A stretch of 64,000 bases of DNA from an uncultured Pseudodesulfovibrio sp. (GCF_963675635.1 NZ_OY776488.1:186001-250000), one strand, 5' to 3'. Shown: positions 20,001 to 28,692, counted from the stretch's first letter. The notes: generated by a model not told the origin, from the letters alone. Program-made: numbers and translations.

Positions 20001-20044
20001 ATCCGCAGTACAGGGATCTGTTGGGTGGTAGTGGTATCAGCCAT
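14006..20044 (-). CDS. Giant VCBS/cadherin-like repeat adhesin (type I secreted)
   Basis: A 2012-residue surface or secreted protein with no Sec signal peptide, as expected for type I secretion. Residues 1-155 form a distinct N-terminal domain rich in Ala/Gly/Asp near its end. Two diverged VCBS repeats then precede eight nearly identical repeats of 140 residues (core NVLANDTDIDNVDLGEVGTPEL, then GTLYLNNDGSYHY, FTYEVSDN). After these come a lectin-like stretch, one more VCBS unit and an acidic C-terminus with RTX-like Gly/Asp turns (GDDVYSGAGSDMI). The composition is strongly acidic and Ca-binding in style. AGGAGG lies 6 bases before the ATG. No type I exporter genes are in the window. Confidence 0.9.
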   Translation of the reverse strand: MADTTTTQQIPVLRISLPGPGESTSYQLTADTLIKFTFDLSEAEFIGNGNNLEILVEGGGKIILVDYLLFAEMDNPPVFEMMDGEMVPGGVYLFAFEGTDQATTEDIETAADAGATGSGAGAYSDDAGSLFAGLDALGGQGDAYDTHSVEAPDPIPVELLEEPTPPVAVDDVNIIIEDEWNRGEGEETENGQGPLGFVEGNLLLNDYDADNIDYPETGGALTELSVNAIDFVGEDFTGNNPDAIAVTDAGVQVNGLYGILTVYADGSYHYELDQNLADPLREGQEVEEVFNYTAIDPDGNSSNVASLTITVVGRNDAPDAFNDTPVDDIIEQGSIVAGVAITTGNVLHNDSDVDNIGYEDLDPAYADLIPTDPNGVIELGVTSIYSYDTYQYDDTPENGVLTVEGQYGTLTINTNGSYEYVLDQEKADPLNTEDDLIETFSYSMWDGDKFDYALLTIPIHGSNDAPVAAVDTGAFTEAIDEATAAIVAGNVLANDTDIDNVDLGEVGTPELTVSDIDYTGGGTPPARTSTAYVADHIVEGEFGTLYLNNDGSYHYVEDKNATDPLNTDDAPVTDVFTYEVSDNQSGGALTDTATLTITISGANDSPVATLDTNAFTEAVDAAAAADVFGNVLANDTDIDNVDLGEVGTPELTVSDIDYTGGGTPPARTSTAYVADHIVEGEFGTLYLNNDGSYHYVEDKNATDPLNTDDAPVTDVFTYEVSDNQSGGALTDTATLTITISGANDSPVATLDTNAFTEAVDTAAAADVFGNVLANDTDIDNVDLGEVGTPELTVSDIDYTGGGTPPARTSTAYVADHIVEGEFGTLYLNNDGSYHYVEDKNATDPLNTDDAPVTDVFTYEVSDNQSGGALTDTATLTITISGANDSPVATLDTNAFTEAVDTAAAADVFGNVLANDTDIDNVDLGEVGTPELTVSDIDYTGGGTPPARTSTAYVADHIVEGEFGTLYLNNDGSYHYVEDKNATDPLNTDDAPVTDVFTYEVSDNQSGGALTDTATLTITISGANDSPVATLDTNAFTEAVDTAAAADVFGNVLANDTDIDNVDLGEVGTPELTVSDIDYTGGGTPPARTSTAYVADHIVEGEFGTLYLNNDGSYHYVEDKNATDPLNTDDAPVTDVFTYEVSDNQSGGALTDTATLTITISGANDSPVATLDTNAFTEAVDTAAAADVFGNVLANDTDIDNVDLGEVGTPELTVSDIDYTGGGTPPARTSTAYVADHIVEGEFGTLYLNNDGSYHYVEDKNATDPLNTDDAPVTDVFTYEVSDNQSGGALTDTATLTITISGANDSPVATLDTNAFTEAVDAAAAGDVFGNVLANDTDIDNVDLGEVGTPELTVSDIDYTGGGTPPARTSTAYVADHIVEGEFGTLYLNNDGSYHYVEDKNATDPLNTDDAPVTDVFTYEVSDNQSGGALTDTATLTITISGANDSPVATLDTNAFTEAVDAAAAGDVFGNVLANDTDIDNVDLGDIGTPELTVSGIDYTGGGTPPARTSTEYVADHVIEGVWGTLYINEDGSYHYVEDKDATDPLNIDDAAVTDVFTYEVSDNQSGGALTDTATLTITIDPANDTPIAVHDGSHDIFIETSVVTVIDDWSNISGSVYNGPGYSLTAQAFDSFGDPVSDVAFTTWGNDQHLGIYTGGPSDDQKVDDTGATEQITFEFDDPQTSFSIEFIAQGSNHVNAYVYPVGGGTPTLFTNVGNAVYITPGFEFDTIVFIPDGSFGMESLTTVTGGESSISGVADGNVLANDYDVDNVDFDSAVAAGNMSLLELSVTDVDSTNAPGNTPTTGSDIDGDYFSINGEFGSLKVYDTGEWAYTPFEEVNGEGGWQNLDSSSTDVFEYTVSDGSGGTDTAFIEVSLNVNTGNVLGGSGTVLGSASDDVIFPVDGDDVYSGAGSDMIVIDPENLGSDATSIDIFDFSDVDSLALGNLEGATVEITSNTNDVNLVFTDIDGSDDIVVNLLGVTPVNDAVNQVVEITTSDDLNALIQSIIDSGNDAII
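15301..18660 (-). repeat. Eight tandem 420-bp repeats inside the adhesin gene
   Basis: Eight in-frame copies of 420 bp. The terminal copies (15301-15720 and 18241-18660) are diverged; the inner ones are almost identical at DNA level. Variant bases alternate between neighbouring copies (TGTCGGTCAG with GGATCTG, TATCTGTCAG with GGATCGG), implying duplication of an 840-bp double unit. Confidence 0.95.
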
Positions 20045-20675
20045 GACATCCTCCTGAAATATGACCTATGTGGGTCATGCAAATTGGTTTCATTCGTGTC
20101 TATAAAGATATACGAACGAAAACAGGAGGAGTATACAATCTGAAAAGTGAATTAACTCGATATATTATGCTGTGTAAAAAAAGTGAATTTGCTGTGGTTT
20201 TACGAGTTTTGGTGTAGTCTGTTTGGGGTCATTTTAGGTGTTTAAATTGAATTTAAAAATGTTTTCCACAGTTGATCGTGGAAAACACTCTGGGTATACA
20301 GAGATTTTCAACTGTTGGTTTCCAGCGATAGTAATGCGTATCATTCCTGAATTATTGATTCCTCGCGGCAGTGAAGAAAAAGTGAAGTTTTTTTTATGAA
20401 TAATTCATACCTTTAAAGTCTGGTTTTATGGAGAAGAAATCTCTCAATAGCTTAAATTTCCCTTGAAAGGATGTGGGGATGTTCTCTTGTAATAATCCTT
20501 TCTGATTTTTGATGTATAAAGTGGTGTGCTGATTCCACTATGCGAGTATTTCCCGGTTCGGTGAGGTGCATGGGGCAGTCCTTTCCAAAAGCCAGGGGAG
20601 TTTTCTATTTGTGAGTGCACTTTATATATGACTATAAAAACACACTTTGTTTAACTACATATGCCTTTGCCGTCT
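20045..20675. promoter_or_regulatory. AT-rich upstream region of the adhesin gene
   Basis: About 630 bp without a gene. It must hold the adhesin promoter (minus strand) and the 3' end of the yitT transcript. A TGACC/GGTCA inverted pair sits at 20061-20076 just before the adhesin ribosome site. I do not see a sigma-54 motif. Confidence 0.4.
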
Positions 20676-21572
20676 TCAATAAATCTTTCGACGCGAGAAG
20701 CTTGATCCGATGACTGAGAATGTGTTCTCCACGATGAACAATGCATTTTCGTCAAGGGTGAATGTGATTTCTTCAAGCTTTTTGAGTTGCACGTTGTTGA
20801 CGACGGTCATCAAAACATTTCTTTCTTGGCGGGAATAGGCTCCGAAGCCTTTCAGAAAGGTTGCGCTTTGTTTGAGTTGGTGGAGGATATTGTCACTGAT
20901 CTCGTCGGCCATGTTGGAGATGATGAGGACCACCTTTCTTTGGTTGAACATTGAGAGCGTTTGTTCCACTATAGTGGCGGTAATGAAAACCATAATCAGG
21001 GATGCAATGATGACATCAAGCGGAAGTTTCATAATACTGCCGCAGAAAAGGATTGCATTGAATACTAGGTAGACTTTCCCTATTCCAATATTGAAGCGTT
21101 GGAACAGGTATATGGCGATGACATCGAGTCCTCCGTTGGATCCCAGAGATCGAAGAACGAGTCCGGCCCCAAAACCCGTGATGACACCACTGGCGATGGC
21201 TGCATAGAGTTGGTTCCCCACCGGGATATGAATCGTGATGGATGTATAGAACAGTGTCGTGGCAATGGTTGCATAGGCACTGTAAAGGAAGAATCTTCTG
21301 CTGACCTTGAAGTATGCAAATATGAATAAAGGAATATTCAGCAGAAAATTAATCCAGCCTGGATCCAGGAAATCCGTGGCGTAATACATAAGGGACGCAA
21401 GGCCAAAAATGCCACCGGTCACCAATTCATGCGGTACCGCCAGGCTTTTTACTCCAATGGAAACAATGAGTGAGCCGGTGGTGATAAGACAGAGATTCCA
21501 CCATGTGGAATAGGCTATATCAAGTCGAAAGTTCGGCCCTTTGCCGAGATGCGATCTGCTTGTGCCAGACAT
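20676..21572 (-). CDS. YitT family membrane protein
   Basis: A 298-residue protein with about five to six membrane segments, matching the YitT_membrane domain (start near WWNLCLITTGSLIVSIGVKSL, and FGAGLVLRSLGSNGGLDVIA). A C-terminal DUF2179-type cytoplasmic domain follows (VLMTVVNNVQLKKLEEI). GGAGAG precedes the ATG. The gene start lies 53 bp inside the end of the acetyltransferase gene, so it is co-transcribed with the acetyl-beta-lysine genes. The function of the family is not established; export or transport of a small molecule is possible. Confidence 0.8.
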   Translation of the reverse strand: MSGTSRSHLGKGPNFRLDIAYSTWWNLCLITTGSLIVSIGVKSLAVPHELVTGGIFGLASLMYYATDFLDPGWINFLLNIPLFIFAYFKVSRRFFLYSAYATIATTLFYTSITIHIPVGNQLYAAIASGVITGFGAGLVLRSLGSNGGLDVIAIYLFQRFNIGIGKVYLVFNAILFCGSIMKLPLDVIIASLIMVFITATIVEQTLSMFNQRKVVLIISNMADEISDNILHQLKQSATFLKGFGAYSRQERNVLMTVVNNVQLKKLEEITFTLDENALFIVENTFSVIGSSFSRRKIY

Positions 21573-22380
21573 TCATGCTCTCCAATTTGCCTGCTATCTG
21601 TGTATTATTGTGCAGGGTGCCGCCAAAGGCATATCCCGCTCGCCCAAAAACGATATTCATACCGAAACTTTCCGCTCGTGCAATGGTGTAAAGTGTGTTG
21701 AGCGCGAGATTTTTCGCGGCCTGCTCCATAACGAGCAGGAGTTGACCAGCCGCCCCTTTCCCCTGATATTCCGGGAGTGTTGCGAAATCGGTCATCTCTG
21801 CGCATTGCCACTCTGTGTCGATCTCCATGGAAGCGGCGGCCACAAGCCGATCCTTTGAGAGAATGCCGAAATAGATAGTATTCGAAAGCATGGACTTGCG
21901 AATGAAGGCGGGGTCATCGACAGGGAACGGGTATGTCTTGAATACTTCGCCATATAACGCGGCCAGCTTGTCAGCATTCCCGAGGCGGAGCCGGAGAATC
22001 TCGTGGTTCGACGACTGTATGGGCTGTGTGCCGGACTTTTGATCCGTCAGATTAAGGACAGCAGATATCCGTTCGATATCTTTTGGAATTGCCCGGTTCT
22101 GATCCAGATATTTACTTATGAAATATCCGGCACTTTCTCCTTTGTGCATGAACGGTACCCGTGCTTCATCAATAAAGCCGAGTGCGGCAAAGTGGGGCAC
22201 ATCCTGAGCCTGAACCTTGGCAAAGAGTTTGGTATACCCGTTCTGCCTTCCGATTTCATATATTTCATATGCAATTGCAGGCAGATCCTCCGAATCAAGT
22301 TTCATCAGATAAACCCTGTCATTGGCCGGTCCATGTTGAATTATCGATTTTCCACGATGAATGATCTCATCAGGCTGCAT
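21520..22380 (-). CDS. ablB: Beta-lysine N6-acetyltransferase
   Basis: GNAT enzyme of 286 residues that acetylates beta-lysine to N-epsilon-acetyl-beta-lysine, a compatible solute. The start is taken at [12 protein letters not shown], 11 bp inside the aminomutase gene. A longer frame would run 26 codons further into it. The C-terminal acetyl-CoA site shows [23 protein letters not shown] (Q/R-x-x-G-x-G/A) with AMAEMTDFA-like strand order. Its position directly after lysine 2,3-aminomutase is diagnostic of the abl pair. Confidence 0.85.
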   Translation of the reverse strand: MQPDEIIHRGKSIIQHGPANDRVYLMKLDSEDLPAIAYEIYEIGRQNGYTKLFAKVQAQDVPHFAALGFIDEARVPFMHKGESAGYFISKYLDQNRAIPKDIERISAVLNLTDQKSGTQPIQSSNHEILRLRLGNADKLAALYGEVFKTYPFPVDDPAFIRKSMLSNTIYFGILSKDRLVAAASMEIDTEWQCAEMTDFATLPEYQGKGAAGQLLLVMEQAAKNLALNTLYTIARAESFGMNIVFGRAGYAFGGTLHNNTQIAGKLESMNVWHKQIASRQRAELST

Positions 22381-23683
22381 CGTCTCTCCTCTCGATCCGC
22401 TCGTTGTTTTCCGGCGTGAGGCTGGTGGTGTCGTCCCAATCAGACAGGAGTTTTTCAATGCCTATGGCCTTTTCTTCTGCGTCTTCTTCCTTGAGTTGGA
22501 GGTTGCAGTTGGAGCATTCGCGATCACAGAAGTTGGGTTCGTATGAGTTCGGTTCATTGTATGTCGTGATGACACCTTCATAGTTCCTGAGAATGACTTT
22601 GTCGGCTCCCCAGGAGACTATGTAATTGGGCATGACCGGGATTTTTCCGCCACCACCCGGGGCGTCGACCACGTATGTTGGTACGGAGAAACCGCTGGTA
22701 TGACCACGTAGGCTTTCGATGATCTCGATGCCTTTTCCGACCGGAGTGCGGAAGTGGGTCAATCCTTCCGAAAGGTCGCACTGATAGAGATAATAGGGAC
22801 GTACTCGGTTCTTTACGAGCTTCTGGTTCAACGTCTTGATGAGCCGCTGACAGTCATTGATTCCGGCCAGGAGAACACTCTGGTTTCCGAGTGGGATACC
22901 TGCGTCGGCCAGCTTTTGCAGTGCTCGGCGTGAAGATGCGGTCAGTTCGCGTGGGTGATTGAAATGGGTGTTGATCCAAATCGGATGGTGCTTTTTCAGC
23001 ATGTTCACGAGTTCATCCGTTATGCGATACGGGAGAACCACGGGCATGCGGGTTCCGATGCGCACGACTTCGACATGCTCGATTTCCCGGACCTTGGTCA
23101 GGAGCCAATCCAGTTTTTCGTCGGAAAGCATAAGCGGGTCACCGCCCGAAAGCAGCACGTCACGGATTTGTGGCGTATTGCGGATGTATTCCAGCCCCTG
23201 CTCCAGATCGACAGAGGACGGAATGGAGTCTACGTCACCGACTTTGCGCTTGCGTGTGCAGTGACGGCAGTACATCGAGCAGGTGTTGCTGATGTGAAAA
23301 AGTACGCGGTCCGGGTATCGGTGGGTGATTCCAGGAGCGGGGCTGTCTTCGTCTTCGTGCAACGGATCAGTCATGTCGTAGCGTCCGATTTTCAATTCTT
23401 CTGGTGAAGGGAAGGATTGACGAAAGACCGGGTCGTTCCTGTAGTCCTCAGTATCAATAAGCGAGAGGTAGTATGGCGTAACGGACATGGGGAACTTCAG
23501 AGTCGTCCGTGTGAATATCTTTTTCTCATTTTCAGAGAATGTTATCCCGAGAACACGTTCAAAATCGTCCACGGTCTTGATTGAATTGCGTATATGCCAT
23601 TTCCAATCGGTCCAATCCGATTTGGATGCAGATTCACGCAATGTCTCCGCGACTTCCTGTTGGTGTTCATTGAATATCGACAA
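22370..23683 (-). CDS. ablA: Lysine 2,3-aminomutase
   Basis: Radical SAM, PLP-dependent enzyme of 437 residues converting L-lysine to L-beta-lysine. The radical SAM cluster motif is CSMYCRHC within [32 protein letters not shown] follows, and the PLP-binding lysine region lies in the C-terminal half ([17 protein letters not shown]). A C-terminal Cys group ([12 protein letters not shown]) fits the zinc site of this family. The start is a TTG with AAGGAG seven bases upstream, 13 bp after the ABC ATPase gene. It is part of an operon of lysine-type uptake, aminomutase and acetyltransferase. Confidence 0.92.
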   Translation of the reverse strand: MSIFNEHQQEVAETLRESASKSDWTDWKWHIRNSIKTVDDFERVLGITFSENEKKIFTRTTLKFPMSVTPYYLSLIDTEDYRNDPVFRQSFPSPEELKIGRYDMTDPLHEDEDSPAPGITHRYPDRVLFHISNTCSMYCRHCTRKRKVGDVDSIPSSVDLEQGLEYIRNTPQIRDVLLSGGDPLMLSDEKLDWLLTKVREIEHVEVVRIGTRMPVVLPYRITDELVNMLKKHHPIWINTHFNHPRELTASSRRALQKLADAGIPLGNQSVLLAGINDCQRLIKTLNQKLVKNRVRPYYLYQCDLSEGLTHFRTPVGKGIEIIESLRGHTSGFSVPTYVVDAPGGGGKIPVMPNYIVSWGADKVILRNYEGVITTYNEPNSYEPNFCDRECSNCNLQLKEEDAEEKAIGIEKLLSDWDDTTSLTPENNERIERRDDAA

Positions 23684-23696
23684 ATTGTCTCCTTGG

Positions 23697-24434
23697 TTAA
23701 AGTATCTGACTCAGGAATTCCTGAGTCCGGGCTTCGGCTGGTTTATCGAATATTCTCGCAGGAGTATCTTTTTCCAGAATGACTCCTTCATCCATGAAGG
23801 CCACAGTGTCTGCAACTTCACGGGCAAAGCCCATTTCATGTGTAACTATCATCATGGTCATGCCGTCTTCGGCCAGCGTCTGCATGACGGACAGCACCTC
23901 GCCCACCAGCTCCGGGTCGAGGGCGGATGTCGGTTCGTCAAAGAGCATGACATCCGGCTCCATGGCCAGCGCGCGGGCGATGGCAACTCGTTGTTTTTGC
24001 CCACCGGACAATGTGTTTGGATATGCATTCTCTTTGTCGCTCAGGCCGACCTTGTTCAAAAAATATTTTCCGATCTTTTTGGCGTCCTTTTTCTTCATTT
24101 TCTTAACCTGCGTCGGGCCTTCAGTGACGTTGCCAAGCACGGTCATGTGCGGGAACAGATTGAAGTGCTGAAAGACCATGCCGACTCGGGCCCGCAGCGC
24201 GTTGATGCGCTTTTCATCGCCGGATAATTCCCAGCCGTTGATCTCTACTTCGCCTTGTTGGAATGTTTCGAGGTAGTTGACACAACGGAGCAATGTCGAT
24301 TTTCCGGAGCCGCTGGCCCCGATGACGCAGAGGACTTCCGATGGAAGGACGTCCAGATTGATGCCTTTGAGAACATGGTTGTCCCCGAACCACTTGTTCA
24401 GTTCCGAGATCTTGATAATGGGTGTTTCGCTCAT
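23697..24434 (-). CDS. Polar amino-acid ABC transporter ATPase
   Basis: GlnQ/HisP-family ATPase of 245 residues. It has Walker [10 protein letters not shown], signature [15 protein letters not shown], Walker [15 protein letters not shown] and switch IVTHEMGFA, typical of polar amino-acid importers. It lies between the permease and ablA, suggesting the cargo is lysine for beta-lysine synthesis; this is inference from context. Confidence 0.92.
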   Translation of the reverse strand: MSETPIIKISELNKWFGDNHVLKGINLDVLPSEVLCVIGASGSGKSTLLRCVNYLETFQQGEVEINGWELSGDEKRINALRARVGMVFQHFNLFPHMTVLGNVTEGPTQVKKMKKKDAKKIGKYFLNKVGLSDKENAYPNTLSGGQKQRVAIARALAMEPDVMLFDEPTSALDPELVGEVLSVMQTLAEDGMTMMIVTHEMGFAREVADTVAFMDEGVILEKDTPARIFDKPAEARTQEFLSQIL

Positions 24435-24436
24435 TG

Positions 24437-25099
24437 TTATGCCTGCACACCGTCAACATCGAGCCGGGACTCGATAAAACGGAAAGTTTTGCTGAAGATA
24501 GCCGTGTAAAAAAGATAAAAGAGTGCCGCGATGAACAGCATTTCCATCATCATGTAGTTGGACGAGGCCAGTTGCTGGGATTTGAGCAGCAGTTCGTTGA
24601 TGGTGATGGTGCTTGCCAGGGACGAATCCTTCAAAGCGATAATGAATTGGTTGCCTAAGGCTGGTATGGCCCGTTTGAATGCCTGCGGCAGAATAATGCG
24701 GATCATCGAACGGGAGTGGGTCATGCCAAGGCTTCGGGCCGCTTCCATTTGTCCTTCGGAGATGGAAATGATCGCGCCACGAAATATCTCTGCGAGATAT
24801 GCGCCATTGTGAATGCCAAGCGCCAACGTGGCTGCGGTCAACGCGTCAAAGCCCACCACACTGCGCAGACCGAAATAGATGAACAGGAGTTGGAGCAACA
24901 GGGGGGTACCCCTGATTATATAAATATAGGCACGGGCCGGGAGATTGAAAAATGGCTTTTGGGATATGCGTAGAAATGCAGTGCCGAGCCCGAGGCCAAG
25001 CCCGAGAAGAATCCCCATCGTCGTGATTTTGATGGTCATCCACGCCGCGGGTAAAAAGAATGGAAGGTACTTCGCAAGCACGGTGAAATCGAAATACAT
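24437..25099 (-). CDS. Polar amino-acid ABC transporter permease
   Basis: HisM/GlnP-family inner-membrane subunit of 220 residues. It has about five hydrophobic segments and the family motif [15 protein letters not shown] near residue 85. The EAA loop is [26 protein letters not shown] in outline (E-A---G----LP). The gene ends two bases before the ATPase gene. Upstream lies a hairpin separating it from the binding-protein gene. Confidence 0.9.
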   Translation of the reverse strand: MYFDFTVLAKYLPFFLPAAWMTIKITTMGILLGLGLGLGTAFLRISQKPFFNLPARAYIYIIRGTPLLLQLLFIYFGLRSVVGFDALTAATLALGIHNGAYLAEIFRGAIISISEGQMEAARSLGMTHSRSMIRIILPQAFKRAIPALGNQFIIALKDSSLASTITINELLLKSQQLASSNYMMMEMLFIAALFYLFYTAIFSKTFRFIESRLDVDGVQA

Positions 25100-25129
25100 G
25101 ATGTGTTCCTAGGTTGAATATAAAAAGGT

Positions 25130-25155
25130 GCGGCGTTTCCCGTGGGAAACGCCGC
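25130..25155 (-). terminator. Intercistronic hairpin with U-run
   Basis: Perfect 11-bp arms 25130-25140 and 25145-25155; on the minus strand the stem is followed by TTTTT after three bases. It sits between the binding-protein and permease genes, so it probably acts as a leaky terminator that makes binding-protein mRNA more abundant. Confidence 0.75.
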
Positions 25156-25177
25156 GTCGGGAGAGGAGGATTTGCCG

Positions 25178-25963
25178 CTATTGAACAGTGATATCAGTCT
25201 TGAGCCACTTCTTGCTCAGTTGCGAGAGGGTTCCGTCTGTGTGCATGGCTGTCAAAATGGTGTTGATCTGCGAGAGCAGAGTATCGTCGCCTTTGCGAAA
25301 GGCAACGGCAATATCTTCACTGCGTAACGGCATTCCGAGCAGGGCTATGTCGAATTTTCCACTGTTCAGGGCGTTTACGCCGACGACGCGGTCGGTGATA
25401 ACGCCATCAACGACTCCGTTGTTCAGTTCGGTCAGGGTGTGGGTGTCGTCCTTGTAGAGTTTCACATCCCCTGCACCGAGTTGCTCGGCATCGGTGGCGA
25501 AGGTTGTTCCTGTGACCACGCCGATTGTCTTGTTCTTGAGCTGATCTGGCGCTGTGTATGAAGCTCCATTCTTGATGAGCAACTGGGCTCCGGAATAATA
25601 ATATGGAGTGGAGAAATTGACGACTTCAAGCCGCTTTTCTGTGACCGCCATGCTGCCAAGGATGCCGTCGTAAACACCGGAACGCAGTCCCTCGATAATG
25701 CCGCTCCATTCGGTGGTCACAGGCTTGAGTTCGACGTTGAGCCGTTTGGATACTTCCCGGGCAACATCGACATCAAAACCGACGAGTTCGTTGTTGTCAT
25801 TGTAAAAGTTGAAAGGCGGGTAACCACCGCTCATGGCAAAACGGATTTCTCCGGCTTCCTTGACGCGAGTCAGTGAATCTTTGTTTTCTTCCGAACAACC
25901 GGCAAGCATGACCGAGAAGAGCGTGACCGTGATAACGGCCAGTGTAAGACGAATTCGTTTCAT
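25178..25963 (-). CDS. Amino-acid-binding lipoprotein (SBP_bac_3)
   Basis: Solute-binding protein of 261 residues. The lipobox MLAGCSEEN marks a lipid-anchored periplasmic protein. The mature part follows the family pattern: IRFAMSGGYPPFNFYNDNNELVGFDVDVA, TTEWSGIIEGLRSGVYDGILG, and LKNKTIGVVTGTT. The conserved acidic and arginine ligand residues expected for the alpha-amino acid group are in these segments. It is first gene of the minus-strand transport/abl operon. Lysine is the likely ligand by context only. Confidence 0.9.
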   Translation of the reverse strand: MKRIRLTLAVITVTLFSVMLAGCSEENKDSLTRVKEAGEIRFAMSGGYPPFNFYNDNNELVGFDVDVAREVSKRLNVELKPVTTEWSGIIEGLRSGVYDGILGSMAVTEKRLEVVNFSTPYYYSGAQLLIKNGASYTAPDQLKNKTIGVVTGTTFATDAEQLGAGDVKLYKDDTHTLTELNNGVVDGVITDRVVGVNALNSGKFDIALLGMPLRSEDIAVAFRKGDDTLLSQINTILTAMHTDGTLSQLSKKWLKTDITVQ

Positions 25964-26248
25964 GAAGTCTCCTATGGAGTTTTGAGGTAACAGTTCCTTG
26001 GCATTATGATGAACTGTTTGTTGTTGAATGAGGAATCTCCAGCAAGATGTTCACTGTGAAGCGCGACGATCAATATAAGAAAAAAAGCGGCGAGTAGAGG
26101 CGCGACAACAATGACGGCATCAGTTGCATCGAAAGTGAATCCCTTGACTGAGAAATGCATCGTTCTTGTGTACAAGTGGTTAGAAGTTGTTTCACTATGA
26201 GTGAAACAGCTTCAGGCATCCCCGACAAGGGGGGATGGCGGGTATCTT

Positions 26249-26270
26249 TCGGGTATTCTTGTATACCCGA
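26249..26270 (-). terminator. Small hairpin after the PAS-LuxR gene
   Basis: Eight-base arms TCGGGTAT (26249-26256) and ATACCCGA (26263-26270) abut the stop codon of the regulator gene. There is no U-run. It is a weak terminator candidate. Confidence 0.35.
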
Positions 26271-27485
26271 TCAGGACAGCGATGGCTTTTGGCGCAGGTA
26301 GGTGAAAAGTGAGGCTTTTCTTCCTCGTAGGCCGAGTTTTTTGCGAATGTTCTTTCGGTGAGTCTGGACGGTTTCGAATGCCATGTTGAGAAGCTGTGCT
26401 ATGTCTTTGCCGCTTCGACCCAGTTGTATGAGTTGGCAAATTTCCATTTCGCGCGGGGAGAGTCGCAGCAGTTCGGAATCGAATTCCCCGGATGATTCGC
26501 TGGCAAGGTCCACGAGTTGCTCTTCGATGACGTTTTTGTACCCTTCGCGCACTTCAGCGGTGTCAGACGTTGTGATGCGTTCCAGTGCCGGGAGCATTCG
26601 TTTCTTGACCTGGTTGGTCAATTGTTCCCGCATTTCCTTGCGTTCTTCCTCAACGGATTTGATGACCTGTCGCAACGCAATTTCCTTTTCTTTTACTTCG
26701 GCCTTTTTTTCCTGCAGATCTTCCTTGAGTTCAACGTGTGCCGTCAGGTCGTGAAGAATGAGTTGATACAGGGAATAATCGGTAAAAACGATCTTGCGAA
26801 GGGTCGCCTCAGCTGGAAAACCGTCGCCCTCACCATCGATGGCGACCACGGCTTCAGTCCACAGCTCCTTGGCTTTGAGTGTGTTCATGGCGTTGCGAAG
26901 CGGTGTGTGAAAACGTTTGCCGAAGAGTGTCCTGACATCTTCTCCGGTCAGTCGTTGTTCTGACTGCGCGTGTTGTTCCTGAGCCGTGGTGTTGGCCGCA
27001 AGGATGAGTCCCGCCTCGTCGATGAGAAAGGTTGAATCCAGGGCGGTATCAAAAAAAGCGTTGAACAGGGTGATGGAATCCGACCAACCGGAAATATTGT
27101 CTTCAAGCCGTTCTTCATAGTTTTCATAGAGAGCTTCCATCGGACGGTTGTCGGTTGCGATAACAACGTATCCTTCCTGAGCATAGACTGTAGAAGGAAG
27201 AGGGATGATTCTGAGTAAGAAACTCCAGTCATCATTGCAGGATATTTCATGAATGTTCAGTGGCGAGAATTTTCGCAAGGTGTCCTCAAGCGAGACTGTC
27301 TCCAAGGACAGAACCTCCCAGAAGGGAATGCCTTTCCGGTTCATTGCGGGGAGATAATTGAGCTGGACGCCTCTTGATTCAAGTACCTTGCCATGCTCGT
27401 CTGCAAAGAAAATCGTGTCGTTCCAAGCGTCAACCACATCGCCTGGATCCGAAAACGTGGGAGTTACTGTTGTTCTGTTACTCAT
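26271..27485 (-). CDS. PAS-domain LuxR-type transcription regulator
   Basis: A 404-residue cytoplasmic regulator without a receiver domain. There are two PAS-like stretches (about 15-120 and 140-255, e.g. TALDSTFLIDEAGLILAANTTAQEQ). A charged coiled coil follows (about 260-305), then a LuxR helix-turn-helix at LSPREMEICQLIQLGRSGKDIAQLLNMAFETVQTHRKNIRKKLGL in outline. This PAS-coil-LuxR layout is common in Desulfovibrio. It lies about 300 bp upstream of the lysine-type transporter/abl operon in the same orientation and is a candidate regulator of it, perhaps sensing redox or a small molecule. Confidence 0.8.
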   Translation of the reverse strand: MSNRTTVTPTFSDPGDVVDAWNDTIFFADEHGKVLESRGVQLNYLPAMNRKGIPFWEVLSLETVSLEDTLRKFSPLNIHEISCNDDWSFLLRIIPLPSTVYAQEGYVVIATDNRPMEALYENYEERLEDNISGWSDSITLFNAFFDTALDSTFLIDEAGLILAANTTAQEQHAQSEQRLTGEDVRTLFGKRFHTPLRNAMNTLKAKELWTEAVVAIDGEGDGFPAEATLRKIVFTDYSLYQLILHDLTAHVELKEDLQEKKAEVKEKEIALRQVIKSVEEERKEMREQLTNQVKKRMLPALERITTSDTAEVREGYKNVIEEQLVDLASESSGEFDSELLRLSPREMEICQLIQLGRSGKDIAQLLNMAFETVQTHRKNIRKKLGLRGRKASLFTYLRQKPSLS

Positions 27486-27999
27486 ATGTCCAGGCTATCA
27501 TGGCGGTTGAGCAATGAAAACCTCACATCCAGAATGAAACAGGGGAACGTGCCTACTTTGTGCAAACCTTAGAGAAATATGGATAATCGCTTTGGAAACG
27601 ATACATAGCTAGATAGCGTCTGTGCCGGATATCCATTCGATACCCAGTCACTTTCTTTACCTTTGAGCATGGTGTTTATGCTCTTAGTCATCCCTAACGG
27701 GGCTTGCGCAGTAAAGGAGATTCCATCGTGTTGTCGAGATAAAGAGTGCGACCTCATGATTCGTCAGGGTACCCCTCTTCTCATCTGATACAGCCGTTCA
27801 TGGATTGCGGTGAATCTGTTGTAACTGGCACTCCTATCTTGTCTGCTTGTTTCTTTGCGTAACCCATCCGTATTTGGCAAAACGATTTTTTGCCAGTCTT
27901 GTATTCTGTTTTGCGTTATTTTTTATAAAAAAATCCATTTTTCAAAATGGTTACGCTAATCTGCCTTATTGGTGATTTCTATCGTGCAAAGGGGGTTCG

Positions 28000-28016
28000 T
28001 GGCACACCCGTTGCTA
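28000..28016 (+). promoter_or_regulatory. Sigma-54 promoter of the 28081/rnf unit
   Basis: TGGCAC-ACCCG-TTGCTA is a near-perfect -24/-12 element, 65 bp upstream of the 203-residue gene that leads into the rnf genes. The remaining ~510 bp back to 27486 hold hairpins (for example TTTGGCAAAA/TTTTTGCCAG near 27875) but no gene. Confidence 0.8.
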
Positions 28017-28080
28017 ACAATCCGTGTGTTGGAACGCAGTATTACTTGAAAAAGACTGTTTAACATAAGGAGAATTCACG

Positions 28081-28692
28081 ATGGAACTCGTCTTTACCAT
28101 TCATGGTCATTCCTGTGACCTCGCCCTGCATCCAGTGTCTGCAAAGACTGTACGACTTATCAATGAACACGGCTCAGATATCTACTCCATGAAGCCCATG
28201 GATTGGTGGCGTAATGGGAAGACCAATACCTGGGGAATGCGGATTGATGATGAATGCGCAATTTCAGTTACCTTGGACGGCAAGCCCATAGATTTTGAAC
28301 GGAGTTCGATTACTTCTTCTCCCGTGAAGATACGGCGTCGGATGTATTTGGAGAGTCGAGCGAAGTATGTTGTTGTGTTCGGTTTTGACAATGAAATCTG
28401 CAAGTTTTCCTGGAAGTGGAGCGATGTAACGGACTTCGATCCGGCCAAGTTTGAATTCATGGTGCACCAGTGGGATCGTATTATGGGCGTGGATAATTAC
28501 TTTATTCTTGACGATATGCTCTACGACGGCAGGTTCGCGTGCGACCATCACTGGTGCGAAGCACAAGGGTTTACCCTTGTGGAACCGAAAGTAATCGATC
28601 TGGAACAGGTTCGGCAGGAACTGCAGGAAAAGGGAGTCATTGACCACAGGGGAAGCCACTTCCCCTCACCAACGGTTGGTGTTGAGAGCTAA
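28081..28692 (+). CDS. Unknown 203-residue protein leading the rnf operon
   Basis: I do not recognise this family. The start has AAGGAG nine bases upstream and a sigma-54 promoter just before it. The product is soluble, without signal peptide or membrane segment. It is rich in Trp, Asp and His, with a WRNGKTNTWGMRID segment, a central FGFDNEICKFSWKWSDV, and a possible metal site CDHHWCEAQG near residue 158. It stands first in a co-directional run of cytochrome c-rnfCDGEAB-apbE and shares the sigma-54 control seen at the nif promoters. A role tied to nitrogen fixation or electron supply to it is inferred from position only. Confidence 0.65.
   Translation: MELVFTIHGHSCDLALHPVSAKTVRLINEHGSDIYSMKPMDWWRNGKTNTWGMRIDDECAISVTLDGKPIDFERSSITSSPVKIRRRMYLESRAKYVVVFGFDNEICKFSWKWSDVTDFDPAKFEFMVHQWDRIMGVDNYFILDDMLYDGRFACDHHWCEAQGFTLVEPKVIDLEQVRQELQEKGVIDHRGSHFPSPTVGVES

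Noticed and set aside
25972-26175. 67-codon minus-strand frame with a hydrophobic stretch upstream of the binding protein
   Set aside because: It lies in the promoter region of the transport operon, with no good ribosome site and no known pattern.
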